Shown in pieces: positions 16,132 through 24,049 of a stretch of 35,836 bases of DNA; position 1 is the first letter of the stretch, and the number at the start of each line of letters is the position of its first letter. Source of the DNA: CAWJEL01 sp964647255 (GTDB lineage: Bacteria > Chloroflexota > Anaerolineae > CG2-30-64-16); the NCBI GenBank assembly GCA_964647255.1, contig CAZYGI010000038.1, forward strand, positions 1-35,836. The letters are read 5' to 3'. The notes under the pieces are model-generated. The model did not search any database. It was not told where the DNA came from and saw only the letters and a list, made by a program, of their open reading frames with translations. Both the position numbers and the translations under genes were made by a program.

Positions 16132-17268
16132 ATGCAAACCTCCATCATCATCGAACCGGTGCAGAACAAACGTGGGTTGAGCGATTTCGTGAAGTTTCCC
16201 TTCATCCTCTACCGCGGCGACCCCAACTGGGTGCCCCAGTTGATCGAAGAACGGCTTGCGCTCTTCGATCAGAAGAAAAACCCGTTCTGGCAGCACTCCC
16301 GCTCGCAGCTCTTCCTGGCGAAACGCGACGGTCAGATCGTCGGGACCGTGGCGGCTGTGGTGAACGACAACCACAACCAGGTCCACGGTGAGCTGATGGG
16401 CAGCTTCGGCTTCTTCGAGTGTGTGAACGATCAAGCGGTGGCGGACGCGCTGTTGGAGGCGGCCGAGGCCTGGTGCCGCGGCCAGGGCATGAAGATCATG
16501 CGCGGGCCGCTAAACCCGTCCACCAATGACGAAATCGGCACGCTGATTGACGGCTTCGACGGACCGCCCGTGGTGATGATGACTTACAACCCGCGCTATG
16601 TCCCCGGCCTGATCGAGGCGCACGGCTACGTCAAGGCGATGGATGTCTGGGCGTGGCTCTTCGACATCGAAGAGGACCTGAAGAAGGCGCCGGAGAAGCT
16701 CACGCGGGTGGCGGAAAAGGTCATGGAGAAGGCGGGCATCCGGGTGCGCAAGGTGGAGATGGCGCATTTCGACCGCGACGTGGCCCTGGTCAAGCGCGTC
16801 TATAATGCGGCCTGGCAGCGCAACTGGGGCTTTGTGCCGATGACCAACGAGGAGATGGATCACCTGGCCGCCGGGTTGAAGCAGATGATTGACCCGAACC
16901 TGGTCTTCATCGCCGAGACGGCGGATGGCGAGCCTGTCGGCGTCTCCATGTCACTACCAGACCTGCACCAGGCGCTCAAGCTGTCGGGCGGCGGGCACTA
17001 CTTCCCCTTCGGCCTCTTGAAATTCATGTGGCAGCGGCGCAAGATTGACCGGATTCGTCTGATGATCATGGGCATGGTGGAGGAGTATCGCGGCCGCGGC
17101 GCGGATGCCATCTTCTACCTGGAGACCGCCAAAGAGGCCCTGAAGCGCGGCTACAAGACGATGGAAGCGTCCTGGATCCTGGAAAGCAACACCATGATGA
17201 ATCAGATCATCGAACGCCTGGGCGGGCGGAAATATCGCACCTACCGGATTTACGAGAAGCCGCTGTGA
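16132..17268 (+). CDS. GNAT-fold N-acyltransferase, candidate bacterial ceramide synthase
   Basis: This 378-aa protein has a GNAT-type fold in two parts. The N-terminal part includes FPFILYRGDPNWVPQL and LFLAKRDGQIVGTVAAV. The central NPSTNDEIGTLIDGF and the C-terminal RLMIMGMVEEYRGRGADAIF carry the acyl-CoA-binding type loop, and WILESNTMMNQIIERLGG ends the domain. Neighbours decide the interpretation. The following genes encode a reductase and a serine-palmitoyltransferase-like enzyme, the set found in bacterial ceramide synthesis, where a GNAT-like protein N-acylates 3-oxosphinganine. The reductase GTG overlaps its stop (GTGA), so they are coupled. Only a weak AAGG precedes the ATG. Alternative: an uncharacterised YghO-like acyltransferase with another amine substrate. 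Confidence 0.8.
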   Translation: MQTSIIIEPVQNKRGLSDFVKFPFILYRGDPNWVPQLIEERLALFDQKKNPFWQHSRSQLFLAKRDGQIVGTVAAVVNDNHNQVHGELMGSFGFFECVNDQAVADALLEAAEAWCRGQGMKIMRGPLNPSTNDEIGTLIDGFDGPPVVMMTYNPRYVPGLIEAHGYVKAMDVWAWLFDIEEDLKKAPEKLTRVAEKVMEKAGIRVRKVEMAHFDRDVALVKRVYNAAWQRNWGFVPMTNEEMDHLAAGLKQMIDPNLVFIAETADGEPVGVSMSLPDLHQALKLSGGGHYFPFGLLKFMWQRRKIDRIRLMIMGMVEEYRGRGADAIFYLETAKEALKRGYKTMEASWILESNTMMNQIIERLGGRKYRTYRIYEKPL

Positions 17269-18248
17269 GAGTCCTCGTCACCGGCGCGACAGGATTCATC
17301 GGCTCCCGTCTGACTGAGGAGTTGGTGCGCCGCGGATACAGCGTGCGCGTGCTGCGGCGCACCAACTCTAAGACGCTGATGCTGGACGGCCTCGCCGTCG
17401 AGCACATCATCGGGGATGTGACCGAACCGGAAGCTGTGGCTCGCGCGGTGGCCGGATGCGATCTGGTGTTTCATGTGGCCGCGGTGTCCTCCTACTGGCG
17501 GGCGCAGCGGGAGCAGGTCTACCGGGTGAATGTCGAAGGCGCCCGGACGGTGATGGAGGCGTGCCTGGCTGCCGGGGTGCCGCGGGTGGTGCACACCTCC
17601 TCGGTTGCGGCCATCGGCATCCCCCGCAACGGCCGGCCCGCGGACGAGGCCAACGTCTTCGATCCGCTCAGCGCCACCTTCGTCTATGCCGACAGCAAGC
17701 ACCGTGCGGAAGAGGTGGTGCGCCAGGCCGTCGCGCGCGGCCTGGATGCTGTGATCGTCAACCCCGGCGCGGTGTACGGGGCCGGCGATCACAACTTGAT
17801 CTCCGGCAGCATGGTGCTGGAGTTTGCGCGGCGCACCGTGCCGGCGTTCCCGCCCGGCGGCCTCTGCGTTGCGGACGTGGACGCGGTGGTCCAGGGGCAT
17901 ATCGCCGCGGCCGAGCGCGGGCGCACCGGCGAACGCTACATCCTCGGCGGCGAGAACCTGAAGCTGCTCGATATCGCGGCGACGATCTGCGACGTGGTGG
18001 GGCAGCGCGCCCCACGCTGGACGGTGCCCGCCTGGACCCTCCCGCCGGCCGCGATTGTGGTGGATGCCGTCAATCGGCTGCATTTCGGCCCGCCTGTGTT
18101 CAGCGGCGAACAGGTGCGCATGACCGGACTGAACGTATTCTACGACTCGCAGAAAGCGATGCGCGAGCTGGATTATCCGATCTTACCGTTCCGCGGGGCG
18201 GTGGAGAAAGCATACGCCTGGTATCGGACCCACGGGTTTCTGCACTAG
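17265..18248 (+). CDS. NAD(P)-dependent epimerase/dehydratase-family reductase, CerR-like
   Basis: This 327-aa extended short-chain dehydrogenase has VTGATGFIGSRL at 4-15 (the TGxxGxxG nucleotide motif), a Ser/Thr region (VHTSSVAAIG) and the catalytic YADSK (Tyr-x3-Lys). The NAD-binding half and a variable substrate half are both complete. Family members reduce or epimerise sugar nucleotides or 3-keto groups. Between an acyltransferase and a serine-palmitoyltransferase-like enzyme, reduction of a 3-oxo-ceramide is the best fit, as proposed for CerR of Caulobacter. The GTG start overlaps the preceding stop; no own promoter is needed. The alternative is a sterol/dihydroflavonol reductase-like enzyme. 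Confidence 0.88.
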   Translation: MRVLVTGATGFIGSRLTEELVRRGYSVRVLRRTNSKTLMLDGLAVEHIIGDVTEPEAVARAVAGCDLVFHVAAVSSYWRAQREQVYRVNVEGARTVMEACLAAGVPRVVHTSSVAAIGIPRNGRPADEANVFDPLSATFVYADSKHRAEEVVRQAVARGLDAVIVNPGAVYGAGDHNLISGSMVLEFARRTVPAFPPGGLCVADVDAVVQGHIAAAERGRTGERYILGGENLKLLDIAATICDVVGQRAPRWTVPAWTLPPAAIVVDAVNRLHFGPPVFSGEQVRMTGLNVFYDSQKAMRELDYPILPFRGAVEKAYAWYRTHGFLH

Positions 18249-18300
18249 GCATCGCCCTGCGCCGACAGCACGTTGCTGCTATCATTCAAGGAGGACTTTT

Positions 18301-19479
18301 GTGGACATCTTTGAAAAATGCCTGGGGTTTACCGAGGCAAAGGAGGCCATCGCGGCCGGCTGGTATCCCTACTTCATCCCGCTGACCGGGAATGAAGGAT
18401 CGGTCGCTGACTTTCACGGCCGCAAGTTGATCATGTGCGGGTCAAACAACTACCTGGGCCTGACCACCGATCCGCGCGTGCGCCAGGCCGCCATCGAGGC
18501 CATCAATCGCTACGGCACCAGTTGCACCGGCTCCCGCTTCCTGAACGGCACGCTGGAGATGCACGAGCAGCTCGAACATGAGCTGGCCGAGTATGTCGGC
18601 AAAGAGGCTGCGCTGGTCTTCTCAACCGGGATGCAGGTCAACCTGGGCGTGATCAGCTCGCTGGTGGGCCGCAGCGACTACGTGATCCTCGACAAGGAAG
18701 ACCACGCCAGCATCGTGGATGGCGCCAAGCTGAGCTTCGGCGAGGCCAAGCGCTTCAGCCACCAGGACATGGCCGAACTCGAACGGCTGCTGGAACGGCT
18801 GCCCGCGGAGCGCGGCAAGCTCCTGGTGGTGGACGGCCTCTACAGCATGGAAGGCGATATCGCTCCCCTGCCGGAAATCGTGCCGCTCTGCAAGAAGTAC
18901 GGCGTGCGGCTGATGGTGGATGACGCACACGCGATCGGCGTCCTGGGCGGCGGCCGCGGCACCGCGGCGCACTTCGGCATGACCGACCAGGTGGATCTGA
19001 TCATGTCCACCTTCAGCAAGTCCTTTGCGTCGTTGGGCGGGTTCATCGCCGGCGATGAACCCGTGATCCACTACATCAAGCATCATGCGCGGTCGTTGAT
19101 CTTCAGCGCCAGCATCCCGCCCGCCAACGCCGCCGCCGCACTGGCCGCACTGCACATCATGCGCGATGAGCCGGAACGCGTGGCCCAGTTGGCCGCCAAC
19201 GCCGATTACATGCGCGCCGGCTTCCGCCGGCTCGGCTTCGATATCGGCAACTCGACCACGGCTGTGATCCCGGTCATCATCGGCAGCCGCGATCTGACGA
19301 TCACCACCTGGAAGGCGCTTTTCGATGCCGGCGTGTTCGTCAACCCGGTGCTTTCGCCGGCAACGCAACCGGGCCGCGAACTGCTGCGCACCAGCTATAT
19401 GGCGACCCACACCCGAGCGCAGCTCGACCAGGTGCTTGACATCTTCGAGACGGTCGGGAAAAAACTGGGGCTGATTTAG
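18301..19479 (+). CDS. spt: Serine palmitoyltransferase-like alpha-oxoamine synthase
   Basis: This 392-aa PLP enzyme belongs to the alpha-oxoamine synthase family. It has the N-terminal AGWYPYFIPLTG seen in bacterial serine palmitoyltransferases, SNNYLGLTTDPRV, FSTGMQVNLGVIS, the PLP-ring stacking region KEDHASIVDG, the cofactor Asp-Ala-His (VDDAHAIGVLG), and the Schiff-base lysine in STFSKSFASLGG. It would condense an acyl thioester with an amino acid (serine in Spt) to a 3-oxo long-chain base. AAGGAGG at 18290-18296 supports the GTG start at 18301. The W/YYPYF motif and the neighbouring acyltransferase and reductase argue for Spt over Kbl or BioF. No acyl-carrier protein or acyl-ACP synthetase gene is adjacent, unlike Caulobacter. 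Confidence 0.85.
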   Translation: MDIFEKCLGFTEAKEAIAAGWYPYFIPLTGNEGSVADFHGRKLIMCGSNNYLGLTTDPRVRQAAIEAINRYGTSCTGSRFLNGTLEMHEQLEHELAEYVGKEAALVFSTGMQVNLGVISSLVGRSDYVILDKEDHASIVDGAKLSFGEAKRFSHQDMAELERLLERLPAERGKLLVVDGLYSMEGDIAPLPEIVPLCKKYGVRLMVDDAHAIGVLGGGRGTAAHFGMTDQVDLIMSTFSKSFASLGGFIAGDEPVIHYIKHHARSLIFSASIPPANAAAALAALHIMRDEPERVAQLAANADYMRAGFRRLGFDIGNSTTAVIPVIIGSRDLTITTWKALFDAGVFVNPVLSPATQPGRELLRTSYMATHTRAQLDQVLDIFETVGKKLGLI

Positions 19480-19486
19480 GGGATTA

Positions 19487-19583
19487 GTGGACAGTGACCA
19501 GTGGTCAGTGGCCAGGGGTCAGATCTCCGGCGTCGAATCTGACCTCTGATCTCTGGCCTCTGATCCCTGGCCTCTGATCTCTG
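19487..19583. repeat. Intergenic simple direct repeats (CAGTGGTC / CTCTGATC type)
   Basis: The stretch between the Spt-like gene and the protease gene is built from variants of GTGGACAGTGACCAGTGGTC and of CTGATCTCTGGCCTCTGATC. The two blocks are partly complementary. It is a low-complexity intergenic repeat of the kind dispersed through such genomes. No promoter is obvious in it, although the protease gene starts directly after it. Confidence 0.65.
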
Positions 19584-19598
19584 TCAAGGAGGTTGCTC

Positions 19599-21494
19599 AT
19601 GGCTTCGCCCGAACTCATCCCTGAGGGTGTACCGCTCTCCAGCGTGCCGGGGTTGACTGCGGCACAAGTCAAGACCCTCGGCGACTCCTGGATCCTTACC
19701 GCACAGGAATTCATCGCGCTTTCCGATGCCAACGAGGCGCTCCGAAAACGGCTGGCCCAGGTCCTCGGCGTCACAGACGCCGCGCTTGCCGATCTGGTGG
19801 CTGCGGCCAGAAAGCTGCTCCCGGCAACGCGCGATCTTCGCAGCCTCGAAATGGCGCAGCAGGCCGCGCAAACCCGGTACGGCCTCGGTGCGCTGCTCGA
19901 TGAGCCGGTGGAGGTGTTGGAAGAGCGGCTAAAGATACCGCCGTACGCGCCGGAAGGGCGCGCGCTGCTGGCGCTCCCGGATCGTCACGATCTGCTGGCC
20001 CAGATGCCGCCGATCCGCAATCAGGGCGGCCGCGGCACCTGCGTGGCGCATGCGGCGCTGTCCGTCCGCGAACAACTCGAACGGGCCGCCGGTGCGCCGG
20101 CTGAACTCAATCTCTCCGAACAATACGTCTACTGGTGGTGCAAGAACCACGACGGCATCCCCAAGTCAGGCGGCACGTACATCGCCGTTGCGATGCGCTG
20201 CCTGAGCGAGACCGGCGCACCGCTGGAATCGGTCTGGCCCTACGTCGGCTACTCGACCGGCGATGAGGGCCAGGGACCGCCGCCCGCGGCCGCCGCGAAC
20301 GGCGATCCGGCCTTCTGCATCCTGCGCGCCCAAGAATTCAACCGGAAGGACATCCAGGGGATCAAGCTCTGCCTGTACGAAGGGCGGGCCGTTGCGTTCT
20401 CGATCCCGGTGTTCGATAGCTGGTATTCCTCCTCGGCCACATCGCGCTGGGGCAAGATCACGCTGCCACTGGCCGGTGAGCCGGAAGATGGTGGGCACGC
20501 CATGACGCTGGTGGGCTACCAGGATGACGCCGACGCGCCGGGTGGCGGCTACTTCCTGGTGCGCAACTCGTGGCAACCGTGGTCATGGGACGGCGTTTGG
20601 CAGGAGGGCTACGGTTACATCCCCTACGCTTACCTCAGCCGGCATGCGACCGCGGTATTCAGCGCCTACCGGCAGAGCGGCGCCGAGCTCGGTTTGCACG
20701 ACCATCCGGGCGAGCTGCGCCCGCGCACACGCGCCGCCCTCACCTGGAACAGCCCCGACATCTGGTTGCGGCGCACGGCGGATGGCGGGACCGACCCGCA
20801 GGCGCCGCAGGCCGGCCGGGGGAACGCGCTCTACGTGCGGGCAACGAACAGCGGCCCGGCGTGCACTTATGCCGTCCACGTCGAGGTTTTCTTTGCCCCG
20901 GCCGCGCCCTATGTGCCTCCGCAAGCATGGCAGCGCGCAAGCAGCATCACCGTGCCGTGGTTGAAGCCCGGCGACACGATCCTCGGCCCGATCGTGTGGA
21001 CGCCGCCGGGGCCCGGTCCGTACGCCCTGTTGGCACGCCTTGCCAGCGCCGATGCGCCGGGGAGCGGCGGATTTGATCCTGCGGCGGATAACAAGATCGC
21101 CCAGCGCAATCTGTGGCAGGTGAGCGGTGCGGCGAACACAGCAGCCGAGATCGCCTTCGAGGTCGCCGCGGCCGAGGGCGCAGACGGGGGCGGAGCGAGC
21201 CTGGCGGTGGAGCGTGGGACGCTCCCGGCCGCGGCAGCCGTGTCACCGATCAGCTTCGGGCCGATCCTGGCGGCTCCCGGCAACAGCGAAGGCCGCGGAC
21301 TGTTGGAGGACATCACCGCCGGCGCAGTCACGGGTGCGATCGGGCTGGGCATTGGGCAGCGGCGCCGTGCGTCGCTGGCAGTGACGCTGCCCGCCGGCAC
21401 ACCCGCCGGCGCCAGGCACACCTTCAGCGTAACGCAGAGCCAGGGGACAGCGGTGGTGGGGAGATTGGCGGTGGAGATCGAAACGCTCGCCTGA
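19599..21494 (+). CDS. Papain-like (C1A) cysteine protease with helical N-terminus and CARDB-like C-terminus
   Basis: This 631-aa protein has a helix-hairpin-helix-like N-terminal segment (about 13-65, PGLTAAQVKTLGDSWILTAQEF). The peptidase C1A domain (about 125-365) has the oxyanion Gln in RNQGGRGT, Cys148 in TCVAHA, His300 in GGHAMTLVGY and Asn323 in VRNSW. A C-terminal half contains a CARDB/Ig-like part (about 400-510: ALYVRATNSGPA, VPWLKPGDTILGP) and a final beta-rich tail. The catalytic triad is complete. There is no signal peptide, so action is intracellular unless exported by a route not visible here. AAGGAGG at 19586-19592 supports ATG 19599. A strong hairpin follows the stop. Confidence 0.9.
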   Translation: MASPELIPEGVPLSSVPGLTAAQVKTLGDSWILTAQEFIALSDANEALRKRLAQVLGVTDAALADLVAAARKLLPATRDLRSLEMAQQAAQTRYGLGALLDEPVEVLEERLKIPPYAPEGRALLALPDRHDLLAQMPPIRNQGGRGTCVAHAALSVREQLERAAGAPAELNLSEQYVYWWCKNHDGIPKSGGTYIAVAMRCLSETGAPLESVWPYVGYSTGDEGQGPPPAAAANGDPAFCILRAQEFNRKDIQGIKLCLYEGRAVAFSIPVFDSWYSSSATSRWGKITLPLAGEPEDGGHAMTLVGYQDDADAPGGGYFLVRNSWQPWSWDGVWQEGYGYIPYAYLSRHATAVFSAYRQSGAELGLHDHPGELRPRTRAALTWNSPDIWLRRTADGGTDPQAPQAGRGNALYVRATNSGPACTYAVHVEVFFAPAAPYVPPQAWQRASSITVPWLKPGDTILGPIVWTPPGPGPYALLARLASADAPGSGGFDPAADNKIAQRNLWQVSGAANTAAEIAFEVAAAEGADGGGASLAVERGTLPAAAAVSPISFGPILAAPGNSEGRGLLEDITAGAVTGAIGLGIGQRRRASLAVTLPAGTPAGARHTFSVTQSQGTAVVGRLAVEIETLA

Positions 21495-21532
21495 GCAGCG
21501 TCGCGTGTCGCTTGAACCCCCGTGCAAGTTTC

Positions 21533-21598
21533 AACGCCAGGCCGCAGAGGCGCAACGATCCGAACTGGAAGTTGCGTCTTTGCGGCTTGGCGTCTTTT
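21533..21598 (+). terminator. Long hairpin with T-run after the protease gene
   Basis: An arm running from AACGCCAGGCCGCA to GCGCAAC (21533-21556) pairs imperfectly with GTTGCGTCTTTGCGGC to TTGGCGT (21571-21593), followed by CTTTTTG. The same sequence type occurs as a dispersed repeat in many genomes. Here it is placed to terminate the protease transcript and separate it from the convergent regulator gene. Confidence 0.7.
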
Positions 21599-21637
21599 TG
21601 CCAGGGATTGACCGCTCGCGACGCAAGGGGAGTGATC

Positions 21638-22360
21638 TTACTGGCGAGGCTCTTGCGCCCGCGCGCTGCGCTTGTAGTCCAGGAACTGATACCCGACCCC
21701 CCGCTCGGTCAGGATATACTTGGGGTTGGCGGGGTCGGGCTCGATCTTCTTGCGCAGGTAGTTGATGTAGAGCCGCAGCAACTGGTTGTCATCGCGGTAC
21801 TCCGGCCCCCAAACTTTGGAGAGCAGCGTCTCCTGCGGCACGATCCAGCCGGCGTTCTCCACCAGGTGCATGAGCAGCTTGTACTCGGTGGGCCGCAGCT
21901 TGACCGCTTCGCCGCGCACGAGCACCGCGCGGCGGGGGAAGTCAATCGCCAGGTCATCATCAATGACCAATGGCTCGGCGGCGCCTGGCTTGCCCGGCTC
22001 GGCGCGGCGCAGCACCGCGCGGATGCGGCTGGAGAGCTCCCGCGGGCTGAACGGCTTGGTCACGTAGTCGTCGGCGCCCAGATCGAGCCCGCGGATGCGA
22101 TCGTCCTCATCTCCCTTGACGGTCAACATGATCACCGGCACCGACGACGTCTCCCGGATGTGCGCCAGGGTTTCGTAGCCATCCAGGTCGGGCATCATCA
22201 CGTCCAGCACCACCAGGTCGGGCATGTCATCGCGCACCCGCTCCAGCGCCCGCACGCCGTTATCCGCCTCGATCACCTCATAGCCTTCCAGGTCGAGGTT
22301 CATATGGACGAAGCGGCGCATGCGCGGCTCATCATCAACGACGAGGATTCGTTTCTTCAT
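21638..22360 (-). CDS. OmpR/PhoB-family response regulator
   Basis: This 240-aa transcription factor has a receiver domain with Asp9-Asp10-Glu11, phosphoacceptor Asp53 (VVLDVMMPD), Thr (MLTVKG) and Lys (YVTKPF). A C-terminal winged helix (about 135-230) has LRPTEYKLLMHL, the WGPEY loop, and RLYINYLRKKIEPDP before the TERGVGY wing. ATG 22360 (MKKRILVVDDE) is chosen over the in-frame ATG 7 codons upstream. It lies 45 nt downstream of the kinase stop on the same strand, so it is the cognate partner of the GAF-PAS kinase. Target genes cannot be inferred. The kinase and regulator genes are separated by a short GACGATGGACGATAGACGAC-type repeat. Confidence 0.95.
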   Translation of the reverse strand: MKKRILVVDDEPRMRRFVHMNLDLEGYEVIEADNGVRALERVRDDMPDLVVLDVMMPDLDGYETLAHIRETSSVPVIMLTVKGDEDDRIRGLDLGADDYVTKPFSPRELSSRIRAVLRRAEPGKPGAAEPLVIDDDLAIDFPRRAVLVRGEAVKLRPTEYKLLMHLVENAGWIVPQETLLSKVWGPEYRDDNQLLRLYINYLRKKIEPDPANPKYILTERGVGYQFLDYKRSARAQEPRQ

Positions 22361-22405
22361 CAGGCTTTCTCCCAGCCACATCGCCCCCGCTCAATGGTCC
22401 GTCGT

Positions 22406-23971
22406 CTATCGTCCATCGTCCGCAATCGGCAGCGTAAAAAACACGGTCGTCCCCTTGCCCGGCTCGCTGCGCAGCCAGATGCGGCCGCCGTGCGCCTCGA
22501 CGATGGAGCGGCAGAGGAAAAGACCCAGGCCTGCGCCCTGCGTGCTGCGCCGCAGGCTGGAATCCACCCGGTAAAACCGCTGAAACAGCTTGCTCTGCTC
22601 CGCATACGGGATGCCGATCCCCTGGTCGGCCACATAAATCGTCACGGACGCGCCATCACGCCAGCCGCCGATGCGAATTTCACCGCCGGCCGGGGCGTAT
22701 TTGATGGCGTTGCTCACCAGGTTGTTGAGCACCTGGCGCAGCCGTTCGTCGTCGGCCGAGAGGGTCGGGAAGCCGTCCGGAAAGTCCAACTGGAAGCTAT
22801 GTTTGTCGGTCTGGGTGCGGAAGTTCTCCACGACGCTGGCCGCCAGCTTCGGCAGCGACACGTCGCAGCGCTCCAGCTTGAACCCGCCCGCCTGGATGCG
22901 CGATGCATCGAGCAGGTTGTTGATCAAGCCGTTCAGCCGGTCGCTCTCCTCGCTGATGACCTGCAAGCCCTCCTGGAGCGTGTCGCCGTCCCAGTGTGCA
23001 TCCTCGCGGGCGAGGGTGTTGGCGTAGCCCTTGATGAGCGCAACCGGCGTCTTGAGCTCGTGCGAGACCACCGAGACGAAGGTAGATTTCAACTCCTCCG
23101 CCTCGCGGAAGCGCGTAATGTCCACCACGTTCGCAATAATGTTGACCAGCCGGCCGTCGTCGTCGTACAGCGGCGAGTACGTGACGCTCACGGCGCTGCG
23201 CGTCCCGCCGGGTCGGGTGAGCACACCTTCAGAAACCAACGGTTGGCCGTCGGGGAAGGCGATTGCGCGCGGCTCGGCGCCGCACAGGTTGTCGCCGGTG
23301 ACTTCGTCCAGGGCTAACACCTGATAACACGGCCGGCCGATGGCCTGCTCCGGCTGCCAGCCGGTCATGCGGCTCAGCGCCGCATTGAAAACCTGGATGC
23401 GCAGCTCCCCGTCCAGGATCATCACGCCGTCCGCACTATGTTGGATGATGGCGTCAAGCTGCCGCTTCTCTGCGCTCACCTGCTGGTAAAGCTGCGCATT
23501 CCGCACCGCGATGGCCGCCTGGTCGGCAAAACTGGCAAGCACATCCTCGTCATTAGTCGAAAAAGCAATCCCGCCGCTGCGGAAGAGATAGATCATCCCC
23601 AGCAAGCGCTCGCCGAAGAGCAGCGGCAGCGCGACCACCTGCTGCAGCGGCAGCCGGATGGCACGCGCCACCAGGTTCAGCCGCGCTTGAAGATCGGGGA
23701 TGACGTACTGGGACGCTTGCAGCGGAAAATCGGTGAACAGCGGTGCGAAGCGCGAGAGCAAAGCCGCGGGAATCCCGAAATGGGCGTTGATCGCCAGCGT
23801 CGTTGACTGGCCGAGGCGCAGGGCGATCAGCCCGGCCTCAGCGCCGACGATCTCGCCCGCCTTGGTCAAAATCAAGCGCAGCAGTGACGGCAGGTCGAGC
23901 TGAGCGGTCATGGCGCGACTGATTTGCAGCAGATAATCGCGTTGACGGAGTTGATAACTGATCATGGGCAT
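22406..23971 (-). CDS. GAF-PAS sensor histidine kinase
   Basis: This 521-aa kinase has no membrane segments. The domains in order are a GAF domain (about 20-160), a PAS domain (about 171-292: DGVMILDGELRIQVFNAAL, GWQPEQAIGR), HisKA with His304 in VSHELKTP, and a HATPase with N-box (LNNLVSNAIKYA), G1 (VADQGIGIP), F-box and G2 (GAGLGLFLCR). It is a typical class I kinase paired with the PhoB-like regulator directly downstream. The last residues (ADDGR) are encoded by a dispersed GACGATGGACGATAG repeat, so the C-terminus has been reshaped by repeat DNA. The promoter leaves almost no leader before the ATG at 23971. Confidence 0.95.
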   Translation of the reverse strand: MPMISYQLRQRDYLLQISRAMTAQLDLPSLLRLILTKAGEIVGAEAGLIALRLGQSTTLAINAHFGIPAALLSRFAPLFTDFPLQASQYVIPDLQARLNLVARAIRLPLQQVVALPLLFGERLLGMIYLFRSGGIAFSTNDEDVLASFADQAAIAVRNAQLYQQVSAEKRQLDAIIQHSADGVMILDGELRIQVFNAALSRMTGWQPEQAIGRPCYQVLALDEVTGDNLCGAEPRAIAFPDGQPLVSEGVLTRPGGTRSAVSVTYSPLYDDDGRLVNIIANVVDITRFREAEELKSTFVSVVSHELKTPVALIKGYANTLAREDAHWDGDTLQEGLQVISEESDRLNGLINNLLDASRIQAGGFKLERCDVSLPKLAASVVENFRTQTDKHSFQLDFPDGFPTLSADDERLRQVLNNLVSNAIKYAPAGGEIRIGGWRDGASVTIYVADQGIGIPYAEQSKLFQRFYRVDSSLRRSTQGAGLGLFLCRSIVEAHGGRIWLRSEPGKGTTVFFTLPIADDGR

Positions 23972-23980
23972 CTCAGCCCC

Positions 23981-24008
23981 ATGATAGCAAAAAACGGGGA
24001 AAAATCAA
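23981..24008 (-). promoter_or_regulatory. Promoter of the GAF-PAS kinase/regulator operon
   Basis: On the minus strand TTGATT (24008-24003) and TATCAT (23986-23981) are 16 nt apart. Transcription would start near 23974, only a few bases before the kinase ATG (23971), so the mRNA is close to leaderless. The -35 box overlaps the T-rich end of the preceding terminator. Confidence 0.55.
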
Positions 24009-24045
24009 AGACCTTGCCGAACTCCTACAGCCGGGCAAGGTCTTT
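24007..24045 (-). terminator. Rho-independent terminator of the molybdoenzyme gene
   Basis: AAAGACCTTGCC (24007-24018) and GGCAAGGTCTTT (24034-24045) form a perfect 12-bp stem with a 15-nt loop. On the minus strand it begins 4 nt after the stop codon of the sulfite-oxidase-like gene and is followed by TTTGATTTTT. Confidence 0.88.
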
Positions 24046-24049
24046 GCGG

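Noticed and set aside
18301..19479. 8-amino-7-oxononanoate synthase (BioF) or 2-amino-3-ketobutyrate ligase (Kbl)
   Set aside because: The N-terminal WYPYF motif and the acyltransferase and reductase neighbours fit Spt better; no other biotin or threonine-degradation gene is near.
21113..23317. Long plus-strand open frame of about 730 codons across the protease end and the regulator and kinase genes
   Set aside because: It overlaps three genes with clear families on their own frames and shows no recognisable domain.
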